A stretch of 64,000 nt of DNA from Magnetovibrio blakemorei. Lineage in GTDB: Bacteria; Pseudomonadota; Alphaproteobacteria; Rhodospirillales; Magnetovibrionaceae. The number at the start of each line of letters is the position of its first letter. The stretch's first letter is position 1. Where the stretch lies: contig NZ_MCGG01000055.1 in NCBI RefSeq assembly GCF_001746755.1, forward strand, positions 48,913 to 112,912. The letters run 5' to 3'. Shown one piece after another: positions 38,435 through 47,977 of the stretch. The notes beneath the pieces are model-generated. The model did no database searches. It saw nothing but the letters and a program-made list of their open reading frames with translations, and was not told the DNA's origin. A program made the position numbers and the translations under genes.

Positions 38435-39546
38435 GCATCTATTTCAAGTCTGCATGCGTTGCTCTGCTCTGTGTGCTGTGTCTTTCAACAGCCTCTGCCC
38501 AAACGCTTCAAGACTATTGGACTGTTGATGAATACGTCACGCAGAACCCTAACCAAAAGGACCTGATGGAAGACCTCTCAAAACGGGTCCGAGAAGCTCC
38601 CCAGCCGTGGACAAGACATCTCAAATCTCCAGTCAAAATTGCCGCCGTATATCCGGCCCTCCAAAGCTCCGATTATTGGCGACGCAGCCTTAAATCTTTT
38701 GAGCAGCGGATGGAAGACATTGACATTCCGTTTGAAACCCAACTGTTTGCATCAAGCCCGAGTGACTCCTTAGAGGTTCAAAGGCGGCAACTGACCGAGG
38801 CTTTGTCTTGGGATCCTGATTACCTCGTCTTCACCTTGGATGTGTTGCGTCACCAGAACATGATCGAACGTGTGCTTTTGCGGGGCAAGCCAAAGCTGAT
38901 TTTGCAAAACATGACGACGCCACTGCGCAATTGGGAGGACCACCAGCCGTTTCTGTATGTCGGATTTGATCACGCCTTAGGCACGCAGAAGCTTGCCTCT
39001 GAATACATTCGCCAAACCGGTGGCAACGGCAAGTATCTGATGCTGTATTTCACCCGCGGATTCGTCAGCACCATGCGGGGCGATACGTTCCAGAATTACG
39101 TTTCAAAACACTCAGACATGACCATGGTGGACAGTTACTTCACCGATGGCGATCAAGAAAAGGCCCACAAGAGCGTCTTAGACGCCATAACACGCAACCC
39201 GAACTTAAGGTATTTTTACGCCTGTTCTACGGATGTGGCACTTGGTGCCCTTAAGGCTCTTGATGAATTGGGTCTGACCAACGAGGCACTGGTCAATGGA
39301 TGGGGTGGCGGCGATGCGGAATTGAGTGCCCTCAAACAAGGAAAACTCGATTTTACGATTATGCGCATGAACGACGATAACGGCGTGGCCATGGCGGAAG
39401 CAATTAGAATGGACCTGAGCGGCCAAGAAACTCAGGTTCCAACGATCTTCTCTGGCGATATGGAGCTTATCACGCAACAAACCTCAACTCAGCACATCAA
39501 CAATCTTATCGCTCACGCCTTTCGATATTCCGGGATACCCAAATAA
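38431..39546 (+). CDS. LuxP-like periplasmic sugar-binding-family protein
   Basis: The 371-residue protein has a signal peptide (CVALLCVLCLSTASAQT) and a periplasmic-binding fold of the ribose/autoinducer-2 type. Conserved-looking parts are VKIAAVYPALQSSDYWRRSL, YVGFDHALGTQKLASEYI, TRGFVSTMRGDTF, and NGWGGGDAELSALKQG. The segment order resembles LuxP of Vibrio, which binds AI-2 and signals through LuxQ. It sits between another binding protein and a membrane kinase, a LuxPQ-like order. No luxS is seen here, so AI-2 as ligand is only a possibility. Confidence 0.82.
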   Translation: MSIYFKSACVALLCVLCLSTASAQTLQDYWTVDEYVTQNPNQKDLMEDLSKRVREAPQPWTRHLKSPVKIAAVYPALQSSDYWRRSLKSFEQRMEDIDIPFETQLFASSPSDSLEVQRRQLTEALSWDPDYLVFTLDVLRHQNMIERVLLRGKPKLILQNMTTPLRNWEDHQPFLYVGFDHALGTQKLASEYIRQTGGNGKYLMLYFTRGFVSTMRGDTFQNYVSKHSDMTMVDSYFTDGDQEKAHKSVLDAITRNPNLRYFYACSTDVALGALKALDELGLTNEALVNGWGGGDAELSALKQGKLDFTIMRMNDDNGVAMAEAIRMDLSGQETQVPTIFSGDMELITQQTSTQHINNLIAHAFRYSGIPK

Positions 39547-39550
39547 TCTT

Positions 39551-41806
39551 ATGTCCTTACGCTTTAGTTCACTGGTTATACTGATCCTTTTACCCGGTCT
39601 GGCTTTGATGCTGGGGGCCTTGTTCTTTATTGGTCAACGCAGTTTTGAGCATGTCATAGACATGCAGACCATTCGGGATTTTGAACACACCCGAACCCTT
39701 ATGGCGTTGATGGTTGATGATCGGCTGCAAAGCGGCGCACAAGAAATGGATAGCAGCGTACGCTCGTCAAACATTACAGCAGCCGTGGAAAATGACAATA
39801 AGGCCGATGTCCGAAAAATATTAAATCAAATTCTGGAATCCAGATCCGGCAATTTATTTGATCGCCTCGTCGTCGAACGGGAGGCGGATCACACCTGGAC
39901 CAGTGTGGACATGAGCTTCAATTCCAGCGCGCACTGGTCTCCTCGTCCACGCACGGAGACTTGTGGTTCATGGAACCATCAACTGCAAAAATTAAACGGA
40001 ATAACTTGGCATTCATTGGTCTACTGTACCGAGATCGTGTCTCAGATCAGCGGCCGCGTCCTTGGTCGGTTGCATGGTGGGTTGGTTCTGAACGAAAACA
40101 TTCCTTTGCTCTTGGACATAGGACATGCCATCGGTGTCGATAATTTGGCCTTGCGTGATGGGAACGAAATCATCTCCGCTCTATCCCATTTTTCATCGGA
40201 CGGGACCGTCAAGACCATTTCACAACACCCCTCATTGACGATCAAACGCCAGAATGAAAACGTCTTTGCATCGTTTCCCTTTGCCCACCCTTCTCCGGGA
40301 ACAAGGTCATGGCAGACCTCCTTAGAGGTGGTTGCCGTGAAGCAGGCCCCACAATTTGGGCAGATGGTTGACGCTTTGATGAAGGATGCTTATTGGGCTG
40401 CACTGGCGGTGCTGATTTTAGGTGGCGTGACGACCCTCATTCTGCATCGTGCGATTGGCTCATCCCTTGGTAAACTGATGCAGTACGTTGAAGCGGTTCG
40501 CGTCGGCCAGCACAAATCAAGAGCACCTTCCAGCACCATTGCCGAAGTCAATGAACTTGGCTTTGTCCTTGACGACATGGTCCGAACGCTGCGGCAATCT
40601 GAACAATCCCTCATATTGACAAAAGATGAAGCGGAAAAGGCCAGCAAAGCCAAATCAGAGTTTTTGGCCTCTATGAGCCACGAATTGCGCACCCCCCTCA
40701 ATGCCGTTCTGGGGTTTGCCCAAATGCTTCAATACGACCCACAATACCCTCTGTCTGACTTACAGAATGAACGCGTCGAATACATTCTGAGCGGCGGCCA
40801 CCATCTTTTGAGTCTGATTGATGAAATCCTTGAATTGGCGAAAATTGAGGCGCATCAACTCACCATTTCCCTTGATGAAGTCTCCGCCAGGGAGGTCATC
40901 GTAGAGTGTGTCTCTTTGGCGACATCGCTGAGCCTTCAACACGAAATCAGCATTATCAACAACACCTTCACAAACCTGGATGCCACCTTGCTCACAGACC
41001 GGATACGGTTCAAGCAGGTTCTCGTCAACCTGTTGTCCAACGCGATTAAGTTCAATAGTCCAGGCGGCACTGTGACAATCGATGCTGAAGAAACACCAAA
41101 TGGTTTTTTGCGCCTGTCCGTCAGCGATAGCGGAATTGGTATTGCCGAAGCGGATCGTGATAAAGTCTTCCAGCTATTTCACCGTCTGGGCGCGGACCCT
41201 GCAATTGCGCGCGAAGGAACCGGAATTGGCCTGACGATCACCAAAACCATTTTGGATCATATGGCGGGCAGTATCAATTTCATCAGTAAACTGGGCCAAG
41301 GCACGACCTTCTGGATTGAGTTGCCATTGTCGTCAAACAACAATGTCCTCATCTGGAGTGAAGCGATGATCACAGGGGTCGAAGCCATCGACAAAGACCA
41401 TCGTGTGCTGATGAAACTTTTGAACAAAATTACCCGCGACACCGTTGGCCGCACCGACATCGGTGACATCGTCGACAAACTCGTTGACTACACGCACTTT
41501 CACTTCAAGCGTGAAGAGACCATCATGGAAGTCTGTGCTTATCCCGGGTTGGAAGAACACCGCGCCATTCACAAATCCATTGCCGCCAAGGTCGATCAAC
41601 TCGCCATCAAGTGGCGCGAAAAGCCAGAGCCTGAACTTTTGGCACACCTGCACAAATTTCTGCGTGATTGGCTGTTCTCCCACATCATCCTTGAGGACAC
41701 CAAAATCGAAGGGCTCGCCAAAGGCAAAAAACGTGAGATTAAGCACGCGCTCGACATGCTCTCGTCCGTAGAAGGAAACAACCTGGATGTATTAAACAAC
41801 GACTAA
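39551..41806 (+). CDS. LuxQ-like sensor histidine kinase fused to a bacteriohemerythrin domain
   Basis: The 751-residue membrane kinase has TM1 (SSLVILILLPGLALMLGALFFI), a periplasmic sensor of about 240 residues, TM2 (AALAVLILGGVTTLIL), a HAMP-like linker, HisKA with [16 protein letters not shown] (~residue 377), and HATPase_c (NLLSNAIKFNSPGG; DSGIGIAE; GTGIGLTI). After the kinase ends (~600) comes an intact bacteriohemerythrin domain with all metal ligands visible: DKDHRVLM, HFHFKREET, LEEHRAIH and SHIILED. The domain binds a di-iron centre and O2, so it may add oxygen input. It starts 4 bp after the LuxP-like gene. There is no receiver or Hpt domain. Confidence 0.9.
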   Translation: MSLRFSSLVILILLPGLALMLGALFFIGQRSFEHVIDMQTIRDFEHTRTLMALMVDDRLQSGAQEMDSSVRSSNITAAVENDNKADVRKILNQILESRSGNLFDRLVVEREADHTWTSVDMSFNSSAHWSPRPRTETCGSWNHQLQKLNGITWHSLVYCTEIVSQISGRVLGRLHGGLVLNENIPLLLDIGHAIGVDNLALRDGNEIISALSHFSSDGTVKTISQHPSLTIKRQNENVFASFPFAHPSPGTRSWQTSLEVVAVKQAPQFGQMVDALMKDAYWAALAVLILGGVTTLILHRAIGSSLGKLMQYVEAVRVGQHKSRAPSSTIAEVNELGFVLDDMVRTLRQSEQSLILTKDEAEKASKAKSEFLASMSHELRTPLNAVLGFAQMLQYDPQYPLSDLQNERVEYILSGGHHLLSLIDEILELAKIEAHQLTISLDEVSAREVIVECVSLATSLSLQHEISIINNTFTNLDATLLTDRIRFKQVLVNLLSNAIKFNSPGGTVTIDAEETPNGFLRLSVSDSGIGIAEADRDKVFQLFHRLGADPAIAREGTGIGLTITKTILDHMAGSINFISKLGQGTTFWIELPLSSNNNVLIWSEAMITGVEAIDKDHRVLMKLLNKITRDTVGRTDIGDIVDKLVDYTHFHFKREETIMEVCAYPGLEEHRAIHKSIAAKVDQLAIKWREKPEPELLAHLHKFLRDWLFSHIILEDTKIEGLAKGKKREIKHALDMLSSVEGNNLDVLNND

Positions 41807-41845
41807 AACGGAGCATGAAACGTCATGAAGATCGCCCCACCCGCT

Positions 41846-42415
41846 TTATTCGGGGGGAAGCTTGGTTCGGGCACGATAACTTTCCGCGTCGCCATACTCA
41901 TAAAATTCATAGTAACGTTGATGAACGCCCTTAACGCGGCGGGCGTGTTTGATCGGGCACCATCGCTTTTCCGTTCGGCTGGCAATTTCCCTGGCAAAAG
42001 CAATAATCCCGTTAGCATACCCACAGTACGCGCAATTCAATTTTTCCACACCGTTCAAGTACGCTAGATGGTGGCGATCAATGACGACGAAGTCCGCACG
42101 GGGCACACGCTTGATGCCGTAAATGGGAAAGCATATCCATTGAAACAAACACAGCGACACATCAAGCAGCACCAACGGCACCACCAGAGCATAAATCACG
42201 GGGGCTGCGATGACGTTGAGAAGAGAGGACTCTCGCCAAAAGGCCAAAAGCCCTTTGCGCATTGCCAAGTGACGGGCTCGAACTTCTTGCTCAAACCTGA
42301 CTTTGCGCCGTTCCAATTGGTAATGAAACTGGGCGCGCTTGACTTCATACTCCTGCTCCAAATCGTTTTGCAGGGTCTTGATTTTATCGATAATCTCAAC
42401 AATCGCTTCGTTCAT
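41846..42415 (-). CDS. Conserved membrane protein with Cys motifs, unknown function
   Basis: The 189-residue product begins with a charged coiled-coil-like helix (residues 1-65; IDKIKTLQNDLEQEYEVKRAQ). A pair of hydrophobic segments follows at about 75-105 (NVIAAPVIYALVVPLVLLDV and CLFQWICFPIYG), then a soluble end with CAYCGYANG and RWCPIKHARRVKG, which could bind metal. The start at 42415 has AAAGGA in front. It is convergent with the LuxPQ-like operon. I recognise it only as a conserved type of small alphaproteobacterial membrane protein. Confidence 0.75.
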   Translation of the reverse strand: MNEAIVEIIDKIKTLQNDLEQEYEVKRAQFHYQLERRKVRFEQEVRARHLAMRKGLLAFWRESSLLNVIAAPVIYALVVPLVLLDVSLCLFQWICFPIYGIKRVPRADFVVIDRHHLAYLNGVEKLNCAYCGYANGIIAFAREIASRTEKRWCPIKHARRVKGVHQRYYEFYEYGDAESYRARTKLPPE

Positions 42416-42486
42416 AGCAAAATCCTTTTCATACGACGAGCAGCATACGCCCATCCGCATAAAAAAGATTGTATTCTAAAAGCTGC

Positions 42487-42849
42487 TTATGACCTGGGTT
42501 TTTGGCGCAAAGGCTCTTGCCCATCGGGTTTGTACTGCCCTTGGGCATCTTCAATTTCAATCACCCACAAATCGGTGTCGATTTGAAGTTCCCGGGCGAT
42601 ATAGGCGTCACACGACGCCTCAGACTCAGGCTCTGACCCTCCCGCAATCACGGTCCAAACGCGCTCCCCATCATCGTTAAAGCGCCGCCCCAACAATTCG
42701 CACCCCCGCCCCAACCTGTTCACCTTAATCAGCACCAGGCCGGCATCTGGGTCCCCCCGGCGCACCACCACGGCAGGCAAAAATGCCATATCACACAGGC
42801 GCAATTGCGCCTTCACCCACAATTCGCTTTTGACGCGCGGTTCTGTCAT
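42487..42849 (-). CDS. DUF1491 family protein
   Basis: The 120-residue protein matches DUF1491, a small alphaproteobacterial family: RVKSELWVKAQLRLCDMAFL, then VVRRGDPDAGLVLIKVNRL and RFNDDGERVWTVIAGG, ending DLWVIEIEDAQG. No signal peptide or membrane helix. Function unknown. It is divergent from the HIT gene; both are close, sharing about 70 bp of upstream space. Confidence 0.82.
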   Translation of the reverse strand: MTEPRVKSELWVKAQLRLCDMAFLPAVVVRRGDPDAGLVLIKVNRLGRGCELLGRRFNDDGERVWTVIAGGSEPESEASCDAYIARELQIDTDLWVIEIEDAQGQYKPDGQEPLRQKPRS

Positions 42850-42920
42850 CTGGCATTGTCCTCATTGTGCATTCAAGGCCATACTGCCCGCAAACAGCCG
42901 CAAACCAAAGAGATGATCGC

Positions 42921-43340
42921 ATGAGCACACCTGACTTCACACTCGATCCCCGGTTGGTCAAAGACACCGTCCCCATCACATCCTTAAAGATCTGTCAGGT
43001 GTTGTTGATGCAGGACAGCAGCTATCCGTGGCTCATATTGGTGCCAAACATCCCCGATTTGCGCGATATCGATGAATTGAATACGGCACAACGCAATCAG
43101 GTGATGGCGGAAATCGATCTCGCCAGCAAAGCCCTGAAAACGCTTTTTGCACCCGATAAGATGAACGTCGCCAACCTGGGCAACATCGTCGAACAGCTGC
43201 ACATCCACATCATCGCGCGTTATAAAACGGATCTCGCATGGCCGGGACCGGTGTGGGGGAAGCGCCCGCCCGTCGCGTATGAGGCCCAAGCCCTCGACGC
43301 CCTGGTCGAAAAGCTGCGCACCGCATTGACGATTGCATAA
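42921..43340 (+). CDS. HIT family nucleotide-binding protein
   Basis: HIT proteins are small nucleotide hydrolases or transferases. The 139-residue protein has the active-site region EQLHIHIIARYKTD (HxHxxxR, a variation of HxHxHxx) near residue 97. The upstream PWLILVPNIPDLRDIDEL is typical of the alphaproteobacterial HIT subgroup. The start at 42921 has an AAGAGA-like site. Because the third His of the classical triad is not evident, catalytic competence is uncertain. Confidence 0.86.
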   Translation: MSTPDFTLDPRLVKDTVPITSLKICQVLLMQDSSYPWLILVPNIPDLRDIDELNTAQRNQVMAEIDLASKALKTLFAPDKMNVANLGNIVEQLHIHIIARYKTDLAWPGPVWGKRPPVAYEAQALDALVEKLRTALTIA

Positions 43341-43492
43341 ACGGTATCGAGCACACTGTTCAGATCAAATCCGTTCGCGTATTGTTGCGTTCAACCATTG
43401 GGGAACATCCTGTACAAAAGTCGGGTATATGACGTGAGCACTCGTATCATCACATCAATCAACCATCCACAGTTGGGGGGTGTATATCTTTC

Positions 43493-45436
43493 ATGAGCCA
43501 TCCCTCATTTCTCAACTTGCGCACGATCCGCACGCTGCCCATCCGAACGAAACTCTCGTTATTGTCCATCTTGGTCGTGGTGTCTTTGTCTGCAATTGTG
43601 TATCTGAGCTGGTATCGGGATGCGTCGCTGCGTCAGATGAACGAAACCCGCATCGCCATCATGTCCATGGACATGCAGCTGCTGAACCTTCGGCACACTC
43701 AAAATGATTTCGTCAATCTGTTTGAGCCGCGCTACCGTGAAGACTTCAGCACCACATTTGAGCATTTTGTGGAAAGTATCGAAAACCTTAAAGACCGCTT
43801 TTGGGCGTTGGACTTGCCCATTGATACATTGGAGCATTTGGTCGTACTCACCAGCGACTATCAATACTTGTTCGAAGTCATGGCCGAGCTGCAAACCAAA
43901 ATCGGTCAAGATCATACTGAAGGGCTCCGCAAACGTCTTGCTATCGCCATTGCCGACATCGAGGCTGAGCTGCAAAATGTCCCCAATGGGGACAGCACTC
44001 GGCACATTTTGAATTACCAATTGGCCAAACTGCAAATCTTCACCAAAGACCTCCTGCTGCACAAGCAGATTGAAGACGTTGAACGTTTTGAAGACAACTA
44101 CGCCGGAATCATGCTGGATGTACGCCGTCTGGTTCAAGACGCGGATGTACGTCAAAGGCTTGAGGTGGCCCTGTCCACATACCGCCTCACGTTCTTGGAA
44201 TTGGCCCATGTATCCGTCGAAGTCGGACTCGATTTCAAACACGGCCTGCGCGCTGATATTGAGCGCACGGTCAGCGCCGCAGGGGATGCGCTCACCCGTC
44301 TCACCACCGAAGTGAACACCGCAATAGATCGCCAGGAACAAAACCTCTACATCCTCATCAATTCGATTGCCGCGGCGTTCTCGCTGGTTTTTCTGATTGC
44401 ACTGATCTTCTTGGGACGTTCGATCTCCATCCCGATCCGCAGTGTCACCAGCGCCATGACCAAGTTGGCCGATGGTGATTTACAAGTGGAAATCCCGGAT
44501 CGGCCCCGTCGCGATGAAATCGGCGACATGTTTCGTGCCCTTCGGATCTTTAAGATGGGCGCAATCATCCGTCGCCGCACCCAAGAAGAACTCCGCAAAG
44601 CCCACGACGAATTGGAAGATCGGGTTATGGAGCGCACCAAAGCGCTTTTTCAAGAAGTCGAGGAACATCGACAGACCGAAGCCGATCTTCAGCAGGCGCG
44701 CGAACTGGCGGATGCGGCCAATAAAGCAAAATCGCAATTTCTTGCCAACATGAGCCACGAATTGCGCACCCCTTTGAACGCCATCATCGGCTATTCCGAG
44801 ATGCTTCAAGAAGATGCTAGCGACCTAGGCTATGCCCTCATCACGCCGGATTTAGAAAAAATCAACACCGCCGGACGGCATCTGCTCAGCACCATCAACG
44901 AGATCTTGGACCTGTCGAAAATTGAGGCTGGGCATATCGATATCTCCGTGGAGGAATTCTCCATTCAAGAGGAACTCAATACCGTTGCCGATACCGTCCA
45001 ACCGCTGATCGACATCAACGACAACGAACTGATCGTTCACTGCGCACCCGACTTAGGACAGATGGGGACCGATCTCACACGGTTTCGACAGATTTTGTTC
45101 AATTTTCTGTCCAATGCCGCTAAATTCACGCAAAATGGCACCATTACCCTGACAGCACGGCGTGAACCGAAAACGGATATGGACTGTATGGTTTTTAGCG
45201 TTTCAGACACTGGCATTGGCCTCACAGAGGACCAATTGCAGCGCATCTTTGATCCGTTTATTCAAGGGGATGCATCGACCACCCGCAAATATGGCGGAAC
45301 CGGGCTTGGGCTGACGATTAACCGTGAATTTGCTCGCCTGTTGGGGGGGGAAATTCACGCCGAAAGCACGCCAGGTGCAGGAGCAACATTCACCGTCCGC
45401 CTGCCCGCCTACATTGACGACAAGCTGGACATCTGA
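43493..45436 (+). CDS. HAMP-domain sensor histidine kinase
   Basis: The 647-residue kinase has TM1 (TKLSLLSILVVVSLSAIVYL), a large helical periplasmic domain (about 45-285), TM2 (LYILINSIAAAFSLVFLIALIF), HAMP (RSISIPIRSVTSAMTKLADGD), a coiled-coil linker, HisKA with [20 protein letters not shown] (~residue 425) and HATPase_c (NFLSNAAKFTQNG; DTGIGLTEDQ; GTGLGLTI). It heads a three-gene signalling operon; the response regulator ATG is 1 base after its TGA. Confidence 0.93.
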   Translation: MSHPSFLNLRTIRTLPIRTKLSLLSILVVVSLSAIVYLSWYRDASLRQMNETRIAIMSMDMQLLNLRHTQNDFVNLFEPRYREDFSTTFEHFVESIENLKDRFWALDLPIDTLEHLVVLTSDYQYLFEVMAELQTKIGQDHTEGLRKRLAIAIADIEAELQNVPNGDSTRHILNYQLAKLQIFTKDLLLHKQIEDVERFEDNYAGIMLDVRRLVQDADVRQRLEVALSTYRLTFLELAHVSVEVGLDFKHGLRADIERTVSAAGDALTRLTTEVNTAIDRQEQNLYILINSIAAAFSLVFLIALIFLGRSISIPIRSVTSAMTKLADGDLQVEIPDRPRRDEIGDMFRALRIFKMGAIIRRRTQEELRKAHDELEDRVMERTKALFQEVEEHRQTEADLQQARELADAANKAKSQFLANMSHELRTPLNAIIGYSEMLQEDASDLGYALITPDLEKINTAGRHLLSTINEILDLSKIEAGHIDISVEEFSIQEELNTVADTVQPLIDINDNELIVHCAPDLGQMGTDLTRFRQILFNFLSNAAKFTQNGTITLTARREPKTDMDCMVFSVSDTGIGLTEDQLQRIFDPFIQGDASTTRKYGGTGLGLTINREFARLLGGEIHAESTPGAGATFTVRLPAYIDDKLDI

Positions 45437-45437
45437 C

Positions 45438-45890
45438 ATGAGCACACTTCTTCTCGTCGAAGACAATGAACTCAACCGAGATATGCTATCAAGGCGCCTT
45501 GAAAAAATGAATTACGATGTGCTCATAGCCGTCAATGGACAAGAAGGCGTTGAGATGGCCCGTGTGCATGCGCCGGATTTGGTCCTCATGGACATCAATA
45601 TGCCGGTTATGGACGGCTGGACGGCCCTGCACCACTTGAAAAGCATCTCGGAAACCCGCGAAATCCCTGTTATTGCCCTCACCGCCCATGCCATGACATC
45701 AGACCGAGACAAAGCCGACGAAATCGGCTTCAATGACTACTCGACGAAGCCGGTGGACTTTCCAGCCTTGGTTCACAAAATTGAATCATGGCTGCACTAC
45801 GCCAGCACCAAGACGGCTGACACTTCTGAGACGATTGCGTTAAACCAAACGGATGGGTCGCACGGACAAAATGAACGAAATGACACCTGA
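45438..45890 (+). CDS. Single-domain response regulator
   Basis: The 150-residue protein is essentially a receiver domain: acidic pocket LLLVEDNELN, phospho-acceptor Asp in LVLMDINMPVMDGW, Thr in VIALTAHAM, Lys in STKPVDF. A short tail (about 125-150) has no output domain. It lies between a kinase and a REC-GGDEF-EAL protein. Its end overlaps the start of the latter, so it is likely to pass phosphoryl groups or compete within the same pathway. Confidence 0.93.
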   Translation: MSTLLLVEDNELNRDMLSRRLEKMNYDVLIAVNGQEGVEMARVHAPDLVLMDINMPVMDGWTALHHLKSISETREIPVIALTAHAMTSDRDKADEIGFNDYSTKPVDFPALVHKIESWLHYASTKTADTSETIALNQTDGSHGQNERNDT

Positions 45891-47967
45891 CACACATGTC
45901 CTGGTCGTTGATGACAACGAGATGAATCGCGACCTTTTGGTACGCCGTCTGGAGCGCATTGGGTTTCGCACAGACACGGCCAACGGCGGCCTCTCAGCCG
46001 TGGAAAAGATCGCGCATAATACTTATGATTTGGTGTTGCTTGATATCAACATGCCCGACATGGACGGCATTGCCGTGCTTGCCCAAGTGCGCAAAACCAA
46101 AGATCAGTCCGAACTGCCCATCATCATGGTCAGCGCACGCGATGCCAGCGACAGCATTGCCGAAGCCATCAACACCGGGGCCAACGATTACATCACCAAA
46201 CCAGTCGATTTCCCGGTTGCCTTGGCCCGCATCAACACCCAATTGGAAATTTTACGCACGCATCGAAAGCTTAAAGTCAGCGAAGAACGCTACGCGCTGG
46301 CTTTTCGCGGTGCCAATGACGGGCTTTGGGATTGGGATCTGCAAAGTGGGGAAGTTTATTATTCCGACCGCTGGAAAGAGATGCTGGGCTACAACGCCGA
46401 CGAATTCGGCAATACCCCTGACGACTGGTTCAACCTTATACACCCCGAAGAACTTGACCGTCTAAAAGCCATCCTTGAACATCACCTGATGGGCAAATCC
46501 GAAGTGTTTGAGCATGAATACAGAGCCCTGCACAAAGACGGCACTTTTCGCTGGTTGCTGACCCGCGGTGTCGCCTCACGCGGCACTGACAATCAAGCGG
46601 TGCGCATATCGGGATCACAAACCGACGTTACGCGCTCCAAGGTTTACGACCCCATCACCTTAATCCCCAATAAGTTCTTGTTCATGGACCGGTTGGAATG
46701 GTTGCTCGACAAAGATCGTCGCAAACGTCCTGGGCGCTACGCCGTATTCTTGATCCACATTGACCGTCTCGATGAATTACGCCAAACCTTGGGCCCGGTG
46801 GCCGGGGAAGAAGTTCTCATCAACATCGCACATCGGCTGCTCGATTGTTTGCGCGTCGAAGACAGCGTCTCGCGTATGTTTGAAGCCGAAGCCACCACCG
46901 TCAGTCGCCACGACGAAGCGGACTTCGCCGTTCTTGCCGAAGGCTGTCGCGATGAAGCCACCGCCCCAAAACTGGCGGAACGCCTGCGCCAAACCGTCAG
47001 CAAGCCGATGAAAGTTGGAGACAACAATTTGGTGATGACGGCCTCGCTGGGCATTGTCGCAGGGGCCATGGAAGAAGGACTGGATGCTCCCGATGTGATT
47101 TCACATGCGGCATCCGCCTTGGCCCGGGCACGGCGCAAAGGCCCCGGTAATTTTGAGCTGTTTGACAAGCACATGCAAAAACGCGCCCTCAAACGTCTGA
47201 AAATGGAAACCGATTTGCGCCGCGCGGTGGCCGAAAATCAACTGGCGTTGCACTACCAGCCGATCGTCAAATTGAACTCCGGGGCGATTGCCGGGTGTGA
47301 AGCCCTGGCGCGCTGGCGGCACCCGGAACGCGGCAACATTCCGCCGACCGAATTTATCCCGCTTGCCGAAGAATGCGGCCTCATCGACATCATCGGAGAC
47401 TGGGTCTTGGAAGAGGCCTGCACCCAGCACCAAAAATGGACCGATGGGCGTGCCGAAACCTTGGACCTATCGGTGAACTTTTCCTTGCTGCAGATGCAGC
47501 GCGACGGCGTCGAAGACCGGATCATGGACATCCTCAGCAAGACCGGAATGGACCCCAAACGCTTAAAAATTGAGATTACGGAATCCATTTTTATGGAAGA
47601 TATGGACCGCGTTAAAGGCATCTTGTCGGCGCTGAACAACGAAGGCATCGGCATCGCAATTGACGATTACGGCACCGGATATTCTTCCTTGTCGTACCTC
47701 AAACGCCTGCCCATCACCCACCTGAAAATCGATCGTTCGTTCATTGGCGATGTTTCAAGTGATGTCGCCGCCCAAGCCATCGTGCAAAGCACGCTTCTGA
47801 TGGCCCAAAGCCTTGGCATCGAAGTGGTTGCGGAAGGCATCGAAACTGTTGATCAAGAGGCTCTGCTGAGGGTTCTTAAGGCTGAATACGGTCAAGGCTA
47901 CCATTTCTGGCGGCCGATTGAGGGTGATGTTTTTTCCGAGTTGGTCAATCGCCCACTCGTGGTTTGA
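45871..47967 (+). CDS. REC-PAS-(degenerate GGDEF)-EAL cyclic-di-GMP protein
   Basis: The ~698-residue protein has a receiver domain (VLVVDDNEMNRD; VLLDINMPDMDG), a PAS domain (~135-255, EERYALAFRGANDGLWDWD), a GGDEF-like domain whose signature is replaced by RHDEAD, and a C-terminal EAL domain. The EAL motifs are intact: CEALARWRHPERG, EITESIFMED, IDDYGTGYSSLSYLK, EVVAEGIET. It is expected to act as a phosphodiesterase degrading c-di-GMP under control of phosphorylation. Starts at 45853, 45871 and 45880 are possible; all overlap the response regulator gene. Confidence 0.92.
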   Translation: MNEMTPDTHVLVVDDNEMNRDLLVRRLERIGFRTDTANGGLSAVEKIAHNTYDLVLLDINMPDMDGIAVLAQVRKTKDQSELPIIMVSARDASDSIAEAINTGANDYITKPVDFPVALARINTQLEILRTHRKLKVSEERYALAFRGANDGLWDWDLQSGEVYYSDRWKEMLGYNADEFGNTPDDWFNLIHPEELDRLKAILEHHLMGKSEVFEHEYRALHKDGTFRWLLTRGVASRGTDNQAVRISGSQTDVTRSKVYDPITLIPNKFLFMDRLEWLLDKDRRKRPGRYAVFLIHIDRLDELRQTLGPVAGEEVLINIAHRLLDCLRVEDSVSRMFEAEATTVSRHDEADFAVLAEGCRDEATAPKLAERLRQTVSKPMKVGDNNLVMTASLGIVAGAMEEGLDAPDVISHAASALARARRKGPGNFELFDKHMQKRALKRLKMETDLRRAVAENQLALHYQPIVKLNSGAIAGCEALARWRHPERGNIPPTEFIPLAEECGLIDIIGDWVLEEACTQHQKWTDGRAETLDLSVNFSLLQMQRDGVEDRIMDILSKTGMDPKRLKIEITESIFMEDMDRVKGILSALNNEGIGIAIDDYGTGYSSLSYLKRLPITHLKIDRSFIGDVSSDVAAQAIVQSTLLMAQSLGIEVVAEGIETVDQEALLRVLKAEYGQGYHFWRPIEGDVFSELVNRPLVV

Positions 47968-47977
47968 TGAACCAGCC

